The notes under the pieces: generated by a model | The model's input: the letters and a program-made list of their open reading frames with translations, nothing else | The model's database searches: none | Told to the model about the DNA's origin: nothing | Position numbers and translations under genes: made by a program | From: Colletotrichum lupini | Lineage: Eukaryota > Ascomycota > Sordariomycetes > Glomerellales > Glomerellaceae | Assembly: GCF_023278565.1 (NCBI RefSeq) | Contig: NC_064675.1 | Coordinates: forward strand, 2,976,001-3,040,000 | Reading direction: 5' to 3' | DNA length: 64,000 nucleotides | In this document: in pieces, positions 60,101 to 64,000 of the stretch | Numbering within the stretch: position 1 is the stretch's first letter | Layout: the number at the start of each line of letters is the position of its first letter

Positions 60101-61500
60101 AATGCCGGCGGGTTGGGAGCTTATCCACTCTGGTAGATCCGGGGAGCGATTGTCCTCTGATACATGCATGCAGCTAGATGCTTGGAGGCGGTTCGTAATG
60201 CGAAGAACGACAGGACGCGGAGTGGCGGAGTGTGGGAGGTTGGTTTGAGTCAAGGTACACTCGAGGCTTGATGTTATGACTGCTGGGGGTTTTGATATCG
60301 ACGGGGAGCGGGATGCAATCCTGAGGGATGTTGGATGACGGTCAATCATCAAGGGTCTTGGGGCTCGGGCCGGTTCGCTGGTATGAGCTTTACTGTCGAT
60401 CTCTGAGGCAATTATAAGAACGGAATAAGAAATCAGTCTTTTCGTACGTTAAAGGTTCGTGGTGAAAATAAGTTCGACGTCGGGTTGGCGTTGCATTGAT
60501 AAAGCGCCTCTCAGGTGATGGAGGTCAAACGTAGGAAACAACGTTGGTTTGATTGGGAGAAGGGAAGAGGACAGTGCCGATTGCTAGAAACGCAACGCTG
60601 ATGTATAATTGGCAAGGTAGGTAAGGGTAGGTATCTTGTGCCTTGAAGTTTCCTGAAATTCAACCTTTCTCGCCACGGAACGGAGCCGCGGCATCAAGTG
60701 TGTTCTCCGATGGCAAGAGCCGGAATCAGCTTCAGTCACCACGGTCACCGGTACGGCAGTAGGGTCCTCCCGCAGCTCCGGGCCCCGGTGAGCTGCCGGT
60801 GATGGATCGGGTTAGAGCACCCTCATTCGTGGAGCAGTGGATCCACCTTCGGTCCCAGAAAGGGCCTAGTGGCTCAGCTGGGCCGAAGGAGCGGAGACCA
60901 GGACCAGCTCATCCAGCAGCACAGCGTGCCCACAAGAAAGTACCTTACAGGTTGACGGGTCTGCGCGGGATGGCTGCGGCGCCGCTGCTTACTGGTCCCT
61001 CTGCTCATCTGCTGTCATGGGGGTTGAGTGTGTGACAGTGCTGTTCTCCCCCCTCGTATTAATCTTGTTGGCTGCCCTTTTCGCACCGTCTCTCCTTCGT
61101 TCCCGCTCTTTTGCATGACTTTCCCGAGCGGTAAAGAACGGTGAGAAAAGGGTAACTCGTGAGATTGAGCAACATCTATTCGAGTCCGGCCGACGACAAT
61201 TCGAATCGCGACTCCGATGAGTGTTGAAAGGGAGAAGAGACGAGACAAGGCCTAGCATTTTTTTCGCTTGTCCGGAGAGTGACCCCCGCGCCAGTTGCAG
61301 AATTGGAAGTAAGCAGACACAGCCCCCCCGGATTACTGGCCATTCGACGTTGTGAGGAAACAAGGACCTGTTGTTCTGTTTTCTCAACAGAACCACAAGG
61401 GGCTACGGAATCATCGAATCGAACTCACCGAGCGGATTGAAAGCGCCGGGCGACTCAACGGTTCGCCACTTATAGGTCCTGCCTACTCACAGAAACTACA
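57167..61500. other. 4.3-kb spacer with homopolymers and a GA microsatellite
   Basis: Begins with the 3' UTR of the 56005 gene and ends with the leader of the zinc-cluster gene at 61501. It holds a GA run at 57964-57982 and an 11-base C run at 58374-58384. A 237-codon minus-strand frame (59220-59933) starts at TTG and has no domain. No gene is supported. Confidence 0.5.
57964..57982. repeat. GA dinucleotide microsatellite
   Basis: An uninterrupted alternating GA run of 19 bases, in the 3' flank of the gene ending at 57166. Confidence 0.95.
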
Positions 61501-63877
61501 ATGGCTTCTGTTTCCTCAAGGGGCCCGACGCCTCATTCGCCTTACGATCAGCAGTCCGCGGCCGACACCGAAGAATCATGGCAGTATCTCGACTACGCCT
61601 CGTATCCGGCCTCAGTCGGCTTCCTACCTAGCCCGGCCAGCGGCAGTCTCAACGGCTTTGCCGTCGTCGGCCACCATGCCGGCTCGGACCCGGCGGGCCT
61701 ATCCCCGCTAAACCTCGACCTCGACCAGCCCGCCTTCTCCGCCTCGAGCTTCCCCGACCAAGCGGAGGCGTTTGCTGCCCCGGCGCCGTCTGTTGATAGC
61801 CAGTTCGTTCCCAGCGGCCAGGAATCCAATTTTTTGACACCACAGGGCTTCCTCTTTGCAGAGGAGCAGCTGAACCTGAATGGTGAGTCCTCATTCCGCC
61901 CGTGGCCGACTTTCAAGTATACGTGAGCTAACTGTCTTTGTTCTCAGAACTGACATCTTTCGTCAACTCATTCCAATCGAACAATGCCTCCCTGACCGGC
62001 TTAGACACATTCCCGCAACAACAGCACGATGGCGATATCGACCTGTCACAGACCTTTTCTCATAGCATCAACCCGGGCCCATGGAACCCCACGAACCTCA
62101 AGGTCGACAATGGCAGCTCAACGTTCTTGATGGAGGACTTTTCCGCAACCTCGTCTCAGAGCTCCACATCCACAAGCCCCTCCCAGTCCAACTCCAGCTC
62201 CCCGGACCTCAAACATGAGGGAGACAGGGCAGCATCAGCCCGCCAGATCCGCAAGGTTATCACCGGCAAGGTCGAGAAGAAGAAGGCCACCGAGCCCGCA
62301 AACAAATTCGTCATCGTGACGCCCAACTCCATCAACGCCTCATCGGGTCGCCCCAACCCGTGGGAGTGCTTCGAAGCCATGAAAATTCAAACGCGTGGCC
62401 GCAAGGGGCCTCTGGCAAATGCGACAAAGGAGAGCGCATTGCAAGTTCGCCGTCTGGGTGCCTGCTTTTGCTGCCACAGCCGCAAAGTCAAGTGCGACTC
62501 GCAAAGGCCGTGCAAGAGCTGTAAAAAGCTTGCCGGCCAGGTGCCGCAGGTCGTCTGCTGGCAATTCTCCGACTTTTTGACCGTGTTGTTCCCCGACTTC
62601 ATGCGCAGCCACTTCCGCAAGGATCAAATGTCGAAATTCATGGAGGAGAATGTCGACCTTGACGCGGTGCAACTAGCGCCTCGGGAGGTAGAGCTCTTTT
62701 CTGGTCTCTCGGCGTCGCTCAAGGTTCGAGCGAGGTTCTTCAAGCCTCGAACGGAGGAAGTACAGCAGCACTACCATCTGCATGTGCAAAAAGACCGGAT
62801 AGACCTGCAAGCCAGAGGCTCGGCACCTATGGTGTTGGAGTTGGATTCGGCAGCTCAAAGGGAGGCCTTGAGGAAGAAGGTGAAGGAGTACCTCGCTGCT
62901 ATCGCAGCCGAACCGAGGTTCGCAAAATCAGTGACAGAGTCAATACGGCACACCGAGTTGCCAAAGAAGGTCTTGGACGTTGTGCAGATATACGCCAATA
63001 AGTCTGATGTAAGTTGCCATGCTACTGACTGTCTTGCGTAAGAGCATTGGTTGACCCGACCCAGTCGTCAATGGTGAAGAAGGCATTGGCGATCTACGGC
63101 GCCCACTTCGTCATGACCCGCCACCTCTGCATCACACGGCAGAGTGTCGTGGGCCTCCAGGATTCTGGTCTCGTCCCTCAGGAAGTACCATGGGTGACCC
63201 CACGCGTCGTCAACAGGCAGATCAAGGCGGTGATTGACGAGCTCCTGATGAGGGACATGCAGCATCTCTTTGAGTCATTCTCAAAGTTGCTCAAGCCTAA
63301 GTCAAAACAGGAGTGGGCGCCGTGTATGGCCTCGTTCCTGGTACTGTGCCTCTTTATGGAATCGGTCGAGACATCCGCAGATAACTTTGTGGTGGCTCTC
63401 AACGAGATTAGCCTGCGTAACCACACGCCACCGGAATACAAACGGCAAGACGCCCTGAATATTAACGCAGCGGTCGAAAACATGCCGTTCAAGCAGTTCG
63501 CGTACCAGTTCCACCAGATCTACCAGACCCACAGCCGGGATACGGCGAACAAGCCCTTCAATCCCATGCTCGACAACTCATGGGCCCAGCAAGGCGACTT
63601 GGACGGACCAGCCATAGAGATGGTCTTGGGCCTGAGGAATTTGATCCATCAGAATGGTAGGCTGACCCGACAATCCAATGATTATACCGTCAATGCTGAC
63701 TTGTGGTGTATAGGCAAGGAACTCGAAGGATTGGCGGATGACCCAATCCTATCGACCGACCACGAGCAGCACCCGTTCCCGCGAGATGTAGCGGCCAACT
63801 ATACGGGTCGCCTGGTGTCCAAGTTCTTGTTGTCTTTCATGGACGAGAAACACATCTTTGGCGAGCACTGGATTTGA
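61501..63877 (+). CDS. Zinc-cluster transcription factor with a central DNA-binding domain
   Basis: Four exons (61501-61882, 61948-63008, 63065-63656, 63714-63877) give 732 residues. If the last, 57-bp intron (63657-63713) is retained the protein has 751 residues. The first 290 residues are disordered, Ser/Pro/Gln/Asp-rich, and likely contain an activation region. The zinc cluster starts at Cys300: C-x2-C-x6-C-x5-C-x2-C-x11-C within CFCCHSRKVKC...VVCW. The last loop, of 11 residues, is longer than the usual 6-9. The remaining 400 residues are helical and hold no catalytic motif. Central placement of the cluster is unusual, since most fungal members have it near the N-terminus. Expected role: nuclear transcriptional regulator, targets unknown. 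The ATG has the good context ACAATGGC. The stop is TGA at 63875-63877. Confidence 0.87.
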
Positions 63878-64000
63878 CGGAAGTTTAATGACTCGAGGGA
63901 TGGAGTGGAATTGCAATTCTTGCGCAGAGGATGTCGGAATACCCTTCATATATATCTGATGGCAGGTACAACTCGGTGACGTGGGTTTAGGAATAATGAC
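63878..64000. other. 3' flank of the zinc-cluster gene
   Basis: Only 123 bases remain. They are AT-richer than the coding region and show no gene. Confidence 0.4.

Noticed and set aside
13110..60636. Recurring GGTACCT and AGGTAGGTA words in spacers (for example 13110, 23073, 28521, 43630, 60615)
   Set aside because: The same word also occurs in NUP192 coding sequence near 11935, and no spacing or strand rule is evident.
37996..63877. A secondary-metabolite gene cluster around the regulators
   Set aside because: No polyketide synthase, peptide synthetase, terpene cyclase, P450 or transporter gene is present beside the transcription factors.
1..64000. tRNA, rRNA, snRNA genes or CRISPR arrays
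   Set aside because: No A/B-box pairs with a foldable cloverleaf, no rRNA-like blocks and no regularly spaced repeats were seen by eye; a covariance-model scan would be decisive.

Overview
The window looks like nuclear DNA of a filamentous ascomycete (Pezizomycotina, most likely Sordariomycetes; a genus cannot be fixed from the sequence alone). The reasons are short introns of about 45-70 bp with GTRNGT donors and CTRAC branch sites, Zn2Cys6 regulators, a fungal rhodopsin-like 7-TM protein, and a 4.6-kb AT-rich tract with the signature of repeat-induced point mutation (RIP).

Layout. 1-4.6 kb: gene-free, RIP-saturated relic DNA. 5.2-33.1 kb: a compact housekeeping block holding a RING protein with SUMO-interaction-like motifs (+), the nucleoporin NUP192 (-), the ATM-type checkpoint kinase TEL1 (+), the cullin CUL4 (+), the ribosome-assembly factor MRT4 (+), the U1 snRNP 70-kDa protein (-), mitochondrial ribosomal protein mL43 (+) and triosephosphate isomerase (-). 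33.1-64 kb: a sparse half with a rhodopsin-like membrane protein (+), a C2H2 zinc-finger regulator with a 1.2-kb first intron (-), a Zn2Cys6 regulator with six exons (-), a conserved-looking protein of unknown function (+) and a second zinc-cluster regulator (+), separated by 3.6-4.9-kb spaces without convincing genes.

Exon structures were assembled by hand from splice signals and reading-frame phase; every multi-exon model given here closes in phase. Start codons were checked as ATG in the DNA. The genes do not form a metabolic cluster. The first half is linked loosely by genome-maintenance and core expression roles (STUbL-like RING, TEL1, CUL4; NUP192, U1-70K, MRT4, mL43).

I found no evidence for a wholly new multi-gene system. 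The signals most worth following are RNA-level: a strand-biased CTGGA/TGGAC array in the giant intron of the C2H2 gene, a possible frame-shifting 13-nt microexon inside U1-70K, an in-frame TEL1 intron built on a 12-bp repeat that would encode a hydrophobic segment, and an upstream ORF overlapping the TEL1 start. The RIP tract is also unusually saturated and sharply bounded.
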